Of a stretch of DNA of 24,682 nt, positions 1 through 9,573 are shown in pieces (within the stretch, counting starts at the first letter, position 1; each line of letters starts with the position of its first letter). The position numbers and the translations under genes are program-made. The notes under the pieces were generated by a model, which worked only from the letters and a program-made list of their open reading frames with translations, made no database searches and was not told where the DNA came from. Origin of the DNA: JBKBXU01 sp046313675 (GTDB lineage Bacteria > Bacteroidota > Bacteroidia > Cytophagales > Cytophagaceae); NCBI GenBank assembly GCA_046313675.1, contig JBKBXU010000024.1, forward strand, positions 1-24,682, in the 5' to 3' direction.

Positions 1-443
1 GTGGCTTAAGCTCTTTAACGCAAACTGTATCTGGTATTAAGGATCTTACAGATGCTTCTCTGGCTTCTAATGAGTATGCTCAGAACGTTAAAAATGCTTC
101 TAAGTCTTTACTTGACATGAACCAGTCTTATGCTAAAACTGCTGAGGCAATGTCTGAAATGGCTAACGCTTCTACAGATGCTAAAGAATACCATTCTCAG
201 GTTCAAAACATCACTAAAAATCTTGGTGCACTGAACGCAGTATATGAAATGGAATTAGCGGATGCTAACAGCCATATCAAGGCAATGAACAAATTCTACA
301 GCAATCTTTCTTCTGCAATGGAGAACATGGCTGATGCCAGCAAAGATACTGCTTCGTTCAGAGACGAACTTGGTAAACTTTCTAAGAACTTAACAGCTCT
401 TAATAATGTATATGGCAACATGTTAAGTGCCATGAAGGGTTAA
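1..443 (+). CDS. gldL: GldL C-terminal part (T9SS/gliding motor protein), 5' truncated
   Basis: The frame is open from the left edge (first full codon at 3) to TAA at 441-443, giving 146 residues. It lies 55 bp before gldM in the usual gldL-gldM-gldN order, which is the main reason for the call. GldL (PorL) is an inner-membrane protein whose transmembrane helices, with GldM, form the proton-driven T9SS/gliding motor; those helices would lie upstream of the window. What is visible is the cytoplasmic tail, a helical, Ala/Ser/Asn-rich region with an imperfect repeat: a 'DAS/NAS' block followed about 15 residues later by 'SKSL', 'TKNL' or 'SKNL' and then 'LNxVY'-like residues (around visible residues 15-45, 53-82 and 109-137). 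It has no stop or frameshift. A coiled coil or self-assembly role is inference. The identity is secure from context; the N-terminus cannot be checked. Confidence 0.88.
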   Translation, partial: GLSSLTQTVSGIKDLTDASLASNEYAQNVKNASKSLLDMNQSYAKTAEAMSEMANASTDAKEYHSQVQNITKNLGALNAVYEMELADANSHIKAMNKFYSNLSSAMENMADASKDTASFRDELGKLSKNLTALNNVYGNMLSAMKG

Positions 444-498
444 TTTTCCCTCTTGATTACAAATATTTTAATTTAATTATTTAAACTAAATTTTAATT

Positions 499-2097
499 AT
501 GGCTGGAGGAAAAGAAACCCCAAGACAGAAAATGATCGGTATGATGTACCTGGTCCTTACTGCCTTGCTTGCTCTACAAGTAAGCTCAGCTATTATCCAA
601 AAATTCAAATTCCTGGATGATAGTTTGATGGCGGTAAATACAAAAACAATCAAAGAAAATGATAACACGGTATTGAGTATCAGAGCCGTTGTTGAAAAAG
701 AAGGTAATCGTGCCAATGACGTTAAGGTTGTAAACAAAGCGAATGAAGTAAGAGAAAGAACAAATAAATTGATCACTTACATGAATAAGCTTAGAGCAGA
801 CCTTATTGAGAAAAGTGGTGGAATAGATGAAGACGGAAACTATTCTGGAGCTAAAGAAGAAGAAGCCGTTGCCGGATATATGATCGGCCCTGAAGGTTCT
901 AGAAAAGGCGAAGGTTATAAGCTGCAAAAAGATCTTAATGAGTTCGCTGAATTCATGAAGGCTTTTGGTGTAGATGTACCTAAACTTGCTTTAGACGGTA
1001 AAGACGACCCTATGTTCCAAAAAGATAAGGACCAGAGAGGTAAGGACTTCGCTCAGCTTAACTTTGCTCAGACTCCAATGGTTGCGGCTCTTGCGGTATT
1101 AGCGCAGAAGCAAGCTGAAGTTCTTAAGTATGAAAACGAAGCGCTTAAGAAACTTGCTCAAGAAGTTGGTGCTGATAAAGTAGATTTTGACGAAGTAGTG
1201 GCGATGGTTAGACCTCAATCTAACGTTGTTGCTTCCGGTACAAAGTATGAAGCTGAATTATTTATTGCAGCCTCTTCTTCAGCGATCACTCCTACAATGA
1301 AGCAGGATGGAAAAGCCATCAAAGTAGAAGGCGGAAAAGGTAAAGTATCTTTTGTTGCAAGTTCTGCAGGTGGTAAAACCAACAAAGACGGACTAGTTGA
1401 GAAAACCTGGAAAGGTGAAATCACTATCCAGTCTAAAGGTAAAGACACAACCTTTACGGTTAATGAGAAGTATTATGTAGCTAAGCCTGTTATTTCTGTT
1501 CAGTCTGCTTCAGTATCTGCTCTTTACAGAAACTGCGGTAACGAACTTAATGTTCAGGTTCCTGCTTTAGGTTCTTCTTACAATCCTGCCTTCTCTGCTG
1601 ATGGTGCTAAAGTTATTACCGGTTCTCAAAAAGGTATGGTTACGCTTGTTCCTACAGGAGCTAAAGTAAAACTTAAAGTTCACAGTGGTGGAAATTACAT
1701 CGGAGATCAGGATTTCGCCGTAAGACTTATCCCTAAGCCTACAATCGAAGCTCTTGACAGAGGACAGCCGGTTAACGAAAAAACAGGTGTTCCGGCTCCA
1801 GGTCCAAGAATGATTACTATGAAAGCTATACCAGATGAAAGTTTCAAGACTTTCTTACCTAAAGATGCTCGTTACAGAGTTGCTTTATGGGAAGCTATAC
1901 TTGTAAGAGGTAAGAGACCGGTTGGTGCTCCTCAAACCTTTACTTCAGAAGTTGGTAACTTCGCAGTGTTTGCTCAGCAGGCACAGTCTGGTGACAGGAT
2001 TCTGATTGAAGTTAAGAAAGTTGTTAGAACTAACTTCTTGAACCAGGTTGAAGAGGTAAGCTTACCAACTATTATTAAGAACATACCTCTTAATTAA
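499..2097 (+). CDS. gldM: GldM, T9SS/gliding motor shaft protein
   Basis: This encodes 532 residues, close to known GldM/PorM proteins of about 510-530. The N-terminus has the family form: a short cytoplasmic segment (MAGGKETPRQ), then one transmembrane helix at about residues 13-33 (MIGMMYLVLTALLALQVS). The long remainder is the periplasmic region, known in the family to fold into four domains that dimerise into a shaft. GldM couples the proton-driven GldL motor in the inner membrane to the GldK/GldN ring under the outer membrane. The ATG at 499 is the only start that keeps the conserved N-terminus. It sits 55 bp after gldL and 26 bp before gldN, so the three are almost certainly co-transcribed. 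There is no signal-peptidase site; the helix is an anchor. Confidence 0.96.
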   Translation: MAGGKETPRQKMIGMMYLVLTALLALQVSSAIIQKFKFLDDSLMAVNTKTIKENDNTVLSIRAVVEKEGNRANDVKVVNKANEVRERTNKLITYMNKLRADLIEKSGGIDEDGNYSGAKEEEAVAGYMIGPEGSRKGEGYKLQKDLNEFAEFMKAFGVDVPKLALDGKDDPMFQKDKDQRGKDFAQLNFAQTPMVAALAVLAQKQAEVLKYENEALKKLAQEVGADKVDFDEVVAMVRPQSNVVASGTKYEAELFIAASSSAITPTMKQDGKAIKVEGGKGKVSFVASSAGGKTNKDGLVEKTWKGEITIQSKGKDTTFTVNEKYYVAKPVISVQSASVSALYRNCGNELNVQVPALGSSYNPAFSADGAKVITGSQKGMVTLVPTGAKVKLKVHSGGNYIGDQDFAVRLIPKPTIEALDRGQPVNEKTGVPAPGPRMITMKAIPDESFKTFLPKDARYRVALWEAILVRGKRPVGAPQTFTSEVGNFAVFAQQAQSGDRILIEVKKVVRTNFLNQVEEVSLPTIIKNIPLN

Positions 2098-2123
2098 TAT
2101 TAATTAAATAAACAGGAATTGTT

Positions 2124-2966
2124 ATGAAAAAATTAAGTGTTATTTTATTATCTCTGATCCTTATAGGCGGTGCTAATGCACAGCAGATAATTCAGGATCC
2201 ATTCTATGAAAACGGATATAATAGGTACTCTCTTAGACCTATACATGAATCTGATATAATGTACAAAAAGTCATTAATCAGAGCCGTTGACCTTAGAGAA
2301 AAACAGAATAAGCCAATTTTCTCCAGAAATAAGGAGATTACAAAACTTATCATTGAAGCTGTTAAAGAAGGAACAATTACAGCTTTCCGTAATGACTCTT
2401 TGGATCTTGGTGGACAATTAACCATCAATGAATTCCTTGAGAACATTCAGATTCCTTCATCTGCTCCGGAACTTTCTCCTGAAGAGAAAGAAATTATGTT
2501 ACAGATGGGAGATTCATCCTTTTTATTCTCAGGTGGAATTGAATATTACTTCCCTAATGATCTTTATCAGATGGAGATCAAGGAAGACCTGATATTCGAC
2601 AAGCAAAGATCAAGAATGTATTATGATATTATTTGTATAACATTATTTATTCCTGCTGATCACCCTGCTAATATTAAAGGTATTCAGCTTCCTATCGCTA
2701 CATTCTCTTACAAAGACCTTGTAGAAAATCTGTTCAAGGATAACCCGAATGCAATCTGGTACAATCCACAGAATGATGCGCAACACAAGAACCTTGCTGA
2801 TGCATTTGAGCTAAGATTATTCAGCTCTTATATTATCAGAGTATCTAACCCAATGAATGCTTACCTTGTAGATATCTACGGTGGCGATCAGAAGAAAGGT
2901 ATCATGGCTTCTCAGTGGGCAGCATTTGACCTACTTGAGTATGAGCATAATTTATGGGAGTTTTAA
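2124..2966 (+). CDS. gldN: GldN, periplasmic ring protein of T9SS/gliding machinery
   Basis: This encodes 280 residues with a type I signal peptide (MKKLSVILLSLILIGGANA, likely cleavage after residue 19; no lipobox Cys). The body matches the GldN/PorN family in size and position directly after gldM. In this family GldN binds the lipoprotein GldK to form large rings at the periplasmic face of the outer membrane and contacts the distal end of GldM. An AGGA-like ribosome site about 7 bases upstream supports the ATG at 2124. The gene ends 22 bp before a strong hairpin terminator, so it is the last gene of the gldL-gldM-gldN transcript. Residues near the end (SQWAAFDLLEYEHNLWEF) resemble the conserved GldN C-terminus. 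No anomaly was seen. Confidence 0.94.
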   Translation: MKKLSVILLSLILIGGANAQQIIQDPFYENGYNRYSLRPIHESDIMYKKSLIRAVDLREKQNKPIFSRNKEITKLIIEAVKEGTITAFRNDSLDLGGQLTINEFLENIQIPSSAPELSPEEKEIMLQMGDSSFLFSGGIEYYFPNDLYQMEIKEDLIFDKQRSRMYYDIICITLFIPADHPANIKGIQLPIATFSYKDLVENLFKDNPNAIWYNPQNDAQHKNLADAFELRLFSSYIIRVSNPMNAYLVDIYGGDQKKGIMASQWAAFDLLEYEHNLWEF

Positions 2967-2988
2967 TTAAACACTTAATTTTTTCATA

Positions 2989-3018
2989 AACAAAACCCCA
3001 CTTATGTGGGGTTTTGTT
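2989..3018 (+). terminator. Rho-independent terminator after gldN
   Basis: This is a 13-bp perfect stem (AACAAAACCCCAC paired with GTGGGGTTTTGTT) with a TTAT loop, starting 22 bp after the gldN stop. The A-rich left arm and T-rich right arm suit termination from either side, so it probably also serves uvrC, which ends on the opposite strand at 3086. Confidence 0.9.
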
Positions 3019-3085
3019 GTTTATGAATTTCTGTCTTTATGTGAAGTCGGGGATGAAGAAGATTGCAGATTATTTCTATTCTATA

Positions 3086-4885
3086 TTAGCTATTCATCTT
3101 TCTCAGGTATTCCAATACAATCTCCGCTTTTTTCTTCCCTATTATTTTGCTAACATCTTCAATATTGGCTGACTGTAGTTTTTTTAGAGACTTAAATTCT
3201 TTAATTAATTTCTCATAGGTAGATTGACCTATGCCTTCAATTTCGTTGAATGTGTTTAGTTTAGCCTGCTTGCTTCTTTTTTGTCTGTGGAATCCTATGG
3301 CAAAACGGTGTGCCTCATTTCTGATATGCTGAATTAGTCGCAGTGACTCAGATTTTTTCTCTATATATAGTGGATCTGAATCGCCCGGAAAATATATTTC
3401 TTCTAGCTTCTTAGCTATTCCAATGATGGGGATTTTGCCATAAATATTTAATTGCTTTAAGGCATCGCATGCTGCACTTAGTTGTCCTTTGCCCCCATCG
3501 ATCACTATGAGGTTTGGAAGGCTTGCACCCTCTTCCATTAATCTTTTATAGCGCCTATATACGATCTCATTCATTGAACTGAAATCATCAGGTCCTGTAA
3601 CGGTTTTTATATTGTAATGCCTATATTCTTTCTTGGCAGGCTTTCCATTTATAAAACACACCATTGCAGCTACCGGATTTGTTCCCTGAATATTTGAATT
3701 ATCAAAGCATTCTATCCGTTCCGGTAATTCCTGAATGGATAAATCCTTTTTTAATTTTTCGAGGATTCGTTCCTGTGGGTCTTCTTTTACATTGGAAAGT
3801 TTTCGTATCAGGTATTCAGTGGCATTTCTAAGTGACAAGTCGACAAGCTTCTTCTTATCCCCTATTTTTGGTACGGTAATATTTAAGGCTTCTATGCTCT
3901 CGGGGATATCAATATTGCTTATGATTTCTTCTGATAAATTTTCCATCTCCTCCATTACCCTTACAATGGTCAATAATAAAATCTCATGTTCCGGCTCGTT
4001 TAGCCTCTTTTTAACATTATACGTTTTGGTATGGATTATTCTTCCTTCTGATATTTTCAAATAGTTCACCGCAGCAACATCGTCTTTGCTGCTGATGGTA
4101 AACACATCAATATTGGTGATTTTAGGATTTACAATGACCGATGAGCTTTGAAACTTAGTTAAGGATTCGATCTTTTGTTTAACTAGCTGGGCTTTTTCAA
4201 ATTCCATATTTTCAGCCGCTTTTTGCATCTCCTGCTGAAAATGGTTTTTTACGATATTAACGTTTCCTTTTAGTATTTGATGGACATGTTCAATGTTTGC
4301 ATTGTAATCGGCCTCTGTTTGCAAGCCCTCACAAGGGCCTTTGCAGTTTCCTATGTGGTATTCCAGGCATACTTTATACTTCGCAGCGTTTATGTTTTCC
4401 TCTGACAATACATAATTGCAAGTCCTCAGGCTGTAAAGATCCCTGACAAGTTCTATGACATTGTTCAGGGCTTTTACACTGGAGTAGGGGCCATAGTATT
4501 TTCCCCATTTTTTATTAAATGTCCTTGTTGAAAATAGTTTAGGGAACCGTTCATTACTTATACATACATAGGGATAGGTTTTATCATCTTTAAGTAAGAT
4601 GTTGTATTTTGGCTGATTGTTCTTAATTAAATTATTCTCAAGCAGATATGCGTCAAATTCTGTATTAACAATAGTGTACTCTATAGAGGCTATTTGTGAA
4701 ACCAGTCTTTTGGTTTTGGCATCAAGGTGGGTATGCTTATTAAAATAATTGCTTACTCGTTTTTTTAGGTTTTTGGCTTTGCCTACATAAATTAAGGTCT
4801 TATCGGCAGTATAAAACCTGTATACCCCCGGTTTGTCCGGAAGATTTTTAATTGTTTCTTTTTCTATAATTATACCACCTGTCAT
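3086..4885 (-). CDS. uvrC: UvrC, excinuclease ABC subunit C
   Basis: This 599-residue protein is the dual-incision nuclease of nucleotide excision repair, acting with UvrA and UvrB in the cytoplasm. It has the full domain order: a GIY-YIG nuclease (GVYRF 20-24, IYVGK 32-36, Arg43, Glu83); four cysteines (156, 173, 181, 185) at the positions that bind an iron-sulfur cluster in other UvrC proteins; a UVR motif (about 209-244) that binds UvrB; an RNase H-like nuclease with Asp395 (CFDNSNIQG), Asp463 (VIDGGKGQL) and His526; and a C-terminal helix-hairpin-helix (about 545-599). All catalytic residues are present. It follows the distal penicillin-binding protein gene by 11 bp on the same strand, so the two are likely co-transcribed although functionally unrelated. 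The start ATG at 4885 has only a weak ribosome site; a few residues either way are possible. Confidence 0.97.
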   Translation of the reverse strand: MTGGIIIEKETIKNLPDKPGVYRFYTADKTLIYVGKAKNLKKRVSNYFNKHTHLDAKTKRLVSQIASIEYTIVNTEFDAYLLENNLIKNNQPKYNILLKDDKTYPYVCISNERFPKLFSTRTFNKKWGKYYGPYSSVKALNNVIELVRDLYSLRTCNYVLSEENINAAKYKVCLEYHIGNCKGPCEGLQTEADYNANIEHVHQILKGNVNIVKNHFQQEMQKAAENMEFEKAQLVKQKIESLTKFQSSSVIVNPKITNIDVFTISSKDDVAAVNYLKISEGRIIHTKTYNVKKRLNEPEHEILLLTIVRVMEEMENLSEEIISNIDIPESIEALNITVPKIGDKKKLVDLSLRNATEYLIRKLSNVKEDPQERILEKLKKDLSIQELPERIECFDNSNIQGTNPVAAMVCFINGKPAKKEYRHYNIKTVTGPDDFSSMNEIVYRRYKRLMEEGASLPNLIVIDGGKGQLSAACDALKQLNIYGKIPIIGIAKKLEEIYFPGDSDPLYIEKKSESLRLIQHIRNEAHRFAIGFHRQKRSKQAKLNTFNEIEGIGQSTYEKLIKEFKSLKKLQSANIEDVSKIIGKKKAEIVLEYLRKMNS

Positions 4886-4896
4886 TAATAATCTTT

Positions 4897-7146
4897 TTAG
4901 AGGGCTGTGTTGATGATGGCCTCTTCGCTTTCATCTTCCTCATCCTCGATGCAGTTTAGGTTTATATTTCCGCCATGAGAAAATTTGCCTTTTCTTATTC
5001 CTGTTTTTTTATCGGCATAAAGCTTTTGCATAAACCCTGCCCAAATAGGCATTGCCATTCTTGCTCCCTGTCCGTATACCATGTCTCGGAAGTGGATGTT
5101 TCGGTCTTCTGCGCCCACCCACACGGCTCCTACAAGATCCGGGGTTATTCCGACAAACCATCCATCCGATGCATTCTGGGTGGTGCCTGTTTTTCCTCCG
5201 ATTTCGTTGCCCTGATCCAAGAGACCAAATTTTTTCAGGCTTGTTGCTGTGCCTCCTTCTTCCTCTGTGGCTCCTTTTAACATATAGACCATGGCGTTAG
5301 CGGTTTCTTCGTTTATTGCTTCCCTGCGTTCAGGCCTAAATTCCTGAATAACATTTCCGTCTTTATCTTCAATTCGCAGCAGAAAGAAAGGCTTTGTATA
5401 AACCCCATCATTTACAAAAGTGCTGTATGCCCCACTTAGTTCATATATGGACACAGGACTTACTCCAAGACATAAAGCAGGCACCGGGCTTAATGGGCTT
5501 TCTATTCCTAATTGCTGTGCCATTTTTACCACAGCTTCCGGACCTACTTCTTTCATCAGAGTAGCGGTAATGGAGTTTACGGAATTAGCCATAGCTTTTC
5601 GTAATGTAAAGACCTCTCCGCTGTATTTATTATTAGAGTTTTTTGGCGTCCATGTTTTTCCTCCTTCCAGGGTGAAAGTTACAGGTGCATCAGATACTTT
5701 AAAGCATGGTGAATAGCCATGGTCAATTGCAGTGGCATACACAAAAGGTTTAAATGTTGAACCGGGCTGTCTTTTGCTTTGCTTAACATGGTCATATTTA
5801 AAGAATTTATGATTTATGCCACCTACCCAGGCTTTTATATGTCCGGATTTGGGGTCCATAGCCATAAAGCCTGTATGTAAAATATGCCTATAATACTTAA
5901 TTGAATCGATTGGTGACATCATCGTTTCTTTTTCTCCGTTCCATGTAAAAATTTTCATTTTGACAGGCTTCTCCAGCTCTTTTTTAATAGCTGCTTTGTT
6001 GTCCCCGTGTTTCTTTTTTAAGGCTTTATATCGCTCCGTTCTTTTGATGGCTTTTTCGATGTAATCCTTGATTTCTAGTCCTTGTTCGTCTATCCAGGGA
6101 TTTCTTCCTTTCCAATGGGTAAAAAAAGCCGACTGTAGTGTTTTCATATGGTCATTAACCGCCTCTTCTGCATAGGTTTGCATTTTGGAATCAAGGGTGC
6201 AATAAATTTTCAGGCCATCAGCGTATAAATCATATCCGTTTTCTTTACACCAGGAGTGCAAATATCCACTAAGTATGCTTCGGAAATAGGTAGCCAATCC
6301 CTTATTGTGATTGTCAACACTGTAGTCAAGATTGAGCGGAATTTTTCTTAGTGAATCTGACTCATTAGGTGTGATAAACGAATATTTTAACATTTGATCA
6401 ATAACCGTATTTCTGCGTGATACAGCCCTGTCCGGAGCAACAATTGGATTGTATAAATTAGGGCCTTTAAGAAGTCCCACAAGAAGGGCAGACTGGGGTA
6501 TGCTCAACTTATCGGGTGTTGTTTTGAAGTATGTCTTGGCTGCAACTTTGATCCCAAAGGCACTGTTTCCGAAATCAACTGTATTTAAATACATGGTTAT
6601 GATTTCTTCCTTAGTGTAGGATCTTTCTATTTTAATAGCCAGGATCCATTCTTTTGTCTTGGCAATAGCCATTCCTGCTTTACCTGAGATTTTGCCTCTG
6701 TATAACTTCTCTCGTGTACGGAAGAGGTTTTTTGCAAGCTGTTGTGAAATGGTGCTTCCCCCACCGGCATTTGACTTCCGTAATAGTATGGATTTAAATA
6801 GAACCCGGAATGTACTTCTGAAGTCAATACCTGAATGTTCTTCAAACCTATAATCTTCCGTTGCCTTTAAGGCATTGATGAGGTTAGGAGAGATTTCATT
6901 ATAGAGTACAGGCGATCGGTTTTCTCTGAAATATTTTCCTAATAATGCATGATCACTTGTGTAAATTTCTGAGGCCAGGTTGCTTTTAGGGTTTTCAAGC
7001 TCTTCAAGAGGAGGCATGGGGCCAAATAAACCGAAGAGATTTATGGAGACAAAGTAAATGTACAGGAAAAAGAAGATCATTCCGGACGAAAACAAGCTCC
7101 ACAAAAAGATAATATAGGTTCGGAGTTTGATTTTTGGCTTGATCAT
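4897..7146 (-). CDS. Class A penicillin-binding protein 1A (copy 2, distal)
   Basis: This 749-residue bifunctional enzyme polymerises and cross-links peptidoglycan on the outer face of the inner membrane. It has a short cytoplasmic N-terminus and a transmembrane helix at about 10-33. The GT51 glycosyltransferase domain (about 60-240) carries EDYRFEEHSGID with catalytic Glu97, GGSTISQQLAKNLF (129-142) and a KEEIITMYLN motif. The transpeptidase domain (about 425-710) has all three motifs: STFK with nucleophile Ser463 and Lys466, SVN at 522-524, and KTGT at 652-655. The C-terminus ends in an acidic tail (EDEEDESEE) that the neighbouring paralogue lacks. It is a close paralogue of the gene at 7260-9560, aligning almost without gaps, so the pair arose by tandem duplication. 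It is separated from that gene by 113 bp containing a palindromic terminator, so it may have its own promoter. It probably shares a transcript with uvrC. Confidence 0.95.
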   Translation of the reverse strand: MIKPKIKLRTYIIFLWSLFSSGMIFFFLYIYFVSINLFGLFGPMPPLEELENPKSNLASEIYTSDHALLGKYFRENRSPVLYNEISPNLINALKATEDYRFEEHSGIDFRSTFRVLFKSILLRKSNAGGGSTISQQLAKNLFRTREKLYRGKISGKAGMAIAKTKEWILAIKIERSYTKEEIITMYLNTVDFGNSAFGIKVAAKTYFKTTPDKLSIPQSALLVGLLKGPNLYNPIVAPDRAVSRRNTVIDQMLKYSFITPNESDSLRKIPLNLDYSVDNHNKGLATYFRSILSGYLHSWCKENGYDLYADGLKIYCTLDSKMQTYAEEAVNDHMKTLQSAFFTHWKGRNPWIDEQGLEIKDYIEKAIKRTERYKALKKKHGDNKAAIKKELEKPVKMKIFTWNGEKETMMSPIDSIKYYRHILHTGFMAMDPKSGHIKAWVGGINHKFFKYDHVKQSKRQPGSTFKPFVYATAIDHGYSPCFKVSDAPVTFTLEGGKTWTPKNSNNKYSGEVFTLRKAMANSVNSITATLMKEVGPEAVVKMAQQLGIESPLSPVPALCLGVSPVSIYELSGAYSTFVNDGVYTKPFFLLRIEDKDGNVIQEFRPERREAINEETANAMVYMLKGATEEEGGTATSLKKFGLLDQGNEIGGKTGTTQNASDGWFVGITPDLVGAVWVGAEDRNIHFRDMVYGQGARMAMPIWAGFMQKLYADKKTGIRKGKFSHGGNINLNCIEDEEDESEEAIINTAL

Positions 7147-7221
7147 AAGAATAGAATTTTTTCTAATTTAATTCAATATGCCAATGTACGGAAAATTGGA
7201 TTGCAGTAGGTAGGAAGTATT

Positions 7222-7257
7222 AAAGAAAAATGGGAGAAATTTCTCCCATTTTTCTTT
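7222..7257 (-). terminator. 36-bp perfect palindrome between the two PBP genes; likely terminator
   Basis: The two 18-base halves are exact reverse complements (left half AAAGAAAAATGGGAGAAA, no spacer). It starts 2 bases after the stop of the upstream PBP gene on the minus strand. Read on the minus strand, the right arm ends in a T-rich tract, which fits rho-independent termination. The centre must open a few bases to form the loop. Confidence 0.75.
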
Positions 7258-7259
7258 GG

Positions 7260-9560
7260 TTAATGCCCTAAAAAGTCGTTAATATTATTAAGATCTGATG
7301 AGTTTTGCAGACTGTCGCCAACTGAGGTGTTTTTCTCTTTAAACTTTCGGCAATCAATTTCAACAGAAAGTGGTTTTGATGGCCTTGGAAATATTTCCCT
7401 GTCTATACCGATGCTTTTATCGGCATAAACTTTTTGCATAAAGCCCGCCCATATTGGCATTGCCATTCTGGCTCCCTGCCCCATATTCATGTCTCGGAAA
7501 TGTATGCTTCTGTCTTCTCCTCCAACCCAGGCACCGCTTACCAATTTCGGAGTTACACCAATAAACCATCCATCGGATGCATTTTGAGATGTACCGGTTT
7601 TTCCGCCTACTTCATTTCCATTGCCTATCAGGCCATATCTGTGCAGGCCCAATGCTGTTCCTCCTGATTCCTGAGTGGCACCCTTCAACATATGAACCAT
7701 CATATAAGCGGTTTCCTCATTTATGGCTTCCCTTGTTTCAGGGATAAATTCCTGTAGAATATTGCCATTCTTGTCTTCTATTCTGGCAATAAAAAATGGT
7801 TTGGTATAAACTCCTTCATTAATAAATGTGCTGTAAGCACCTATAAGTTCGTAAACAGAAACGTCACTTACTCCAAGGCATAAAGCCGGTACAGCGTCAA
7901 GCGGGCTTTCAATTCCAAGTCGTCTGGCCATATCAACTACTGCCTCAGGGCCAACTTTTTTAATCAAGGCTGCCGTTATTGAGTTCACTGAATTTGCCAT
8001 GGCTTTTCTCAGAGAGAATATTTCGCCGGAAAATTTGTTGTCGGAATTTTTAGGAGTCCAGGTTTTATTTTCGTCAAAGGTTTCGAAGCTGACAGGTGCA
8101 TCCACTAGTTCATAACAAGGTGAATATCCGTAATCTAATGCAGTAGCATAAACGATTGGTTTAAAGGTTGAACCAGGCTGTCTTCTGCCTTGCTTCACGT
8201 GATCATACTTGAAGTGCTTGTGGTCAATTCCTCCTACCCATGCCCTGATGTGTCCCGACTTAGGATCCATGGCCATAAAACCGGTGTGCAGGTAATGCTT
8301 GTAGTGTTTTATGGAATCTATCGGAGACATGAGCGTGTCCTTTTCTCCATTCCATGAAAAAATACGCATCTTAACAGGGGTATTCAAGGATTTATTAATA
8401 CTTGCTTCATCATTTCCATATTTAGCCTTCAGGGCTCTGTACCGGTCAGATCTTTTGGCTGCGTTTTCAATAAAGCCCGGAATTTCTTTGCCATCATCAT
8501 CAATCCATGGATTTCTGCCTTTCCAATGGTCATGGAATTTGCTTTGAAGACCTTTCATGTGTTCAGTTACCGCATCTTCGGCGTATTTTTGCATACGCGA
8601 ATCCAGGGTGCAGTATATTTTCAGTCCATCGGCAAAAAGGTCAATTCCCCTGTTACGGCTCCAGGCTAATAGATAATTGGTTATTACACTTCTGAAATAC
8701 GTTGCCAAACCTTTATTATGGTTTTCAACGCTATATTTTAATTCCAGGGGGGAGCTTTGAAGTGAATCTGTTTCAGCCTGTGAAATGAAATCGTACTTAT
8801 TCATTTGGCTGATCACGACATTTCTTCTCCCAAGGGCATTCTCAGGGTTAAAGACCGGACTGTATTTGCTTGGGGCTTTTAATAATCCCACCAACATGGC
8901 AGCTTCAGGTATGCTTAAGCTATCAGGTGTTGTGTCAAAGAACGTTTTTGAGGCTACCTTTATCCCAAATGCATTACTTCCAAAATCCACCACATTTAAA
9001 TACATGGTTATGATTTCTTCTTTGGTATAGGATTTTTCAATATGTACGGCAGTAATCCATTCTTTGGTTTTGATAATGGCCATATTGACCTTGCGGTTTC
9101 CGGAAAGTTTTCCCTGGTAAAGTGATCCCCGGGTTTCAAAAAGGTTTTTTGCAAGCTGTTGCGAAATGGTACTTCCACCACCCGCTGATGATTGCCTTAA
9201 AACAATTGTTTTGAAAAACACCCTGGATAAGCCACGAAAGTCAATGCCGGAATGCTCTTCAAAGCGATAATCTTCCGTTGCCTTTAATGCATTTATCAGG
9301 TTAGGTGAAATTTCTTCATAGGATACAGGTGTCCGGTTTTCCCGGAAGTATTTTCCAAGCAAAACATTGTCTGCCGTGTACAATTCGGAAGCTACTTCAC
9401 TTTTAGGGTTTTCCAGAACTTCAAGACTTGGCATAGGGCCAAACAGACCCATGAAATCTATAGATACAAAATATATGTAAAGAGTAATGGTCAATAGTCC
9501 TGTGAGGAAAGTTCCCCATAGGAAAATCATGAAATAGTTGAATTTCGATCTCTTCGCCAT
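7260..9560 (-). CDS. Class A penicillin-binding protein 1A (copy 1, proximal)
   Basis: This 766-residue enzyme has a short cytoplasmic N-terminus and a transmembrane helix at about 10-34. The GT51 domain has catalytic Glu96 in EDYRFEEHSGID and GGSTISQQLAKNLF at 128-141. The transpeptidase domain carries STFK (Ser464, Lys467), SVN (524-526) and KTGT (654-657). Both activities should be intact: glycan polymerisation from lipid II and D,D-cross-linking. The C-terminal tail (from about 720) diverges from the paralogue: Ser/Asn-rich here, acidic there. The gene begins 13 bp after the sprE/porW stop on the same strand, so it is probably translated from the sprE transcript, which ends at the palindrome 2 bp after this gene. 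Small differences between the copies, and the tails, could direct them to different partners; that is inference. Confidence 0.95.
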   Translation of the reverse strand: MAKRSKFNYFMIFLWGTFLTGLLTITLYIYFVSIDFMGLFGPMPSLEVLENPKSEVASELYTADNVLLGKYFRENRTPVSYEEISPNLINALKATEDYRFEEHSGIDFRGLSRVFFKTIVLRQSSAGGGSTISQQLAKNLFETRGSLYQGKLSGNRKVNMAIIKTKEWITAVHIEKSYTKEEIITMYLNVVDFGSNAFGIKVASKTFFDTTPDSLSIPEAAMLVGLLKAPSKYSPVFNPENALGRRNVVISQMNKYDFISQAETDSLQSSPLELKYSVENHNKGLATYFRSVITNYLLAWSRNRGIDLFADGLKIYCTLDSRMQKYAEDAVTEHMKGLQSKFHDHWKGRNPWIDDDGKEIPGFIENAAKRSDRYRALKAKYGNDEASINKSLNTPVKMRIFSWNGEKDTLMSPIDSIKHYKHYLHTGFMAMDPKSGHIRAWVGGIDHKHFKYDHVKQGRRQPGSTFKPIVYATALDYGYSPCYELVDAPVSFETFDENKTWTPKNSDNKFSGEIFSLRKAMANSVNSITAALIKKVGPEAVVDMARRLGIESPLDAVPALCLGVSDVSVYELIGAYSTFINEGVYTKPFFIARIEDKNGNILQEFIPETREAINEETAYMMVHMLKGATQESGGTALGLHRYGLIGNGNEVGGKTGTSQNASDGWFIGVTPKLVSGAWVGGEDRSIHFRDMNMGQGARMAMPIWAGFMQKVYADKSIGIDREIFPRPSKPLSVEIDCRKFKEKNTSVGDSLQNSSDLNNINDFLGH

Positions 9561-9573
9561 AGCTTATATTATT

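Noticed and set aside
486..927. Long minus-strand open frames opposite gldM
   Set aside because: Shadows of a clearly real gene, with no recognisable domain or start signal.
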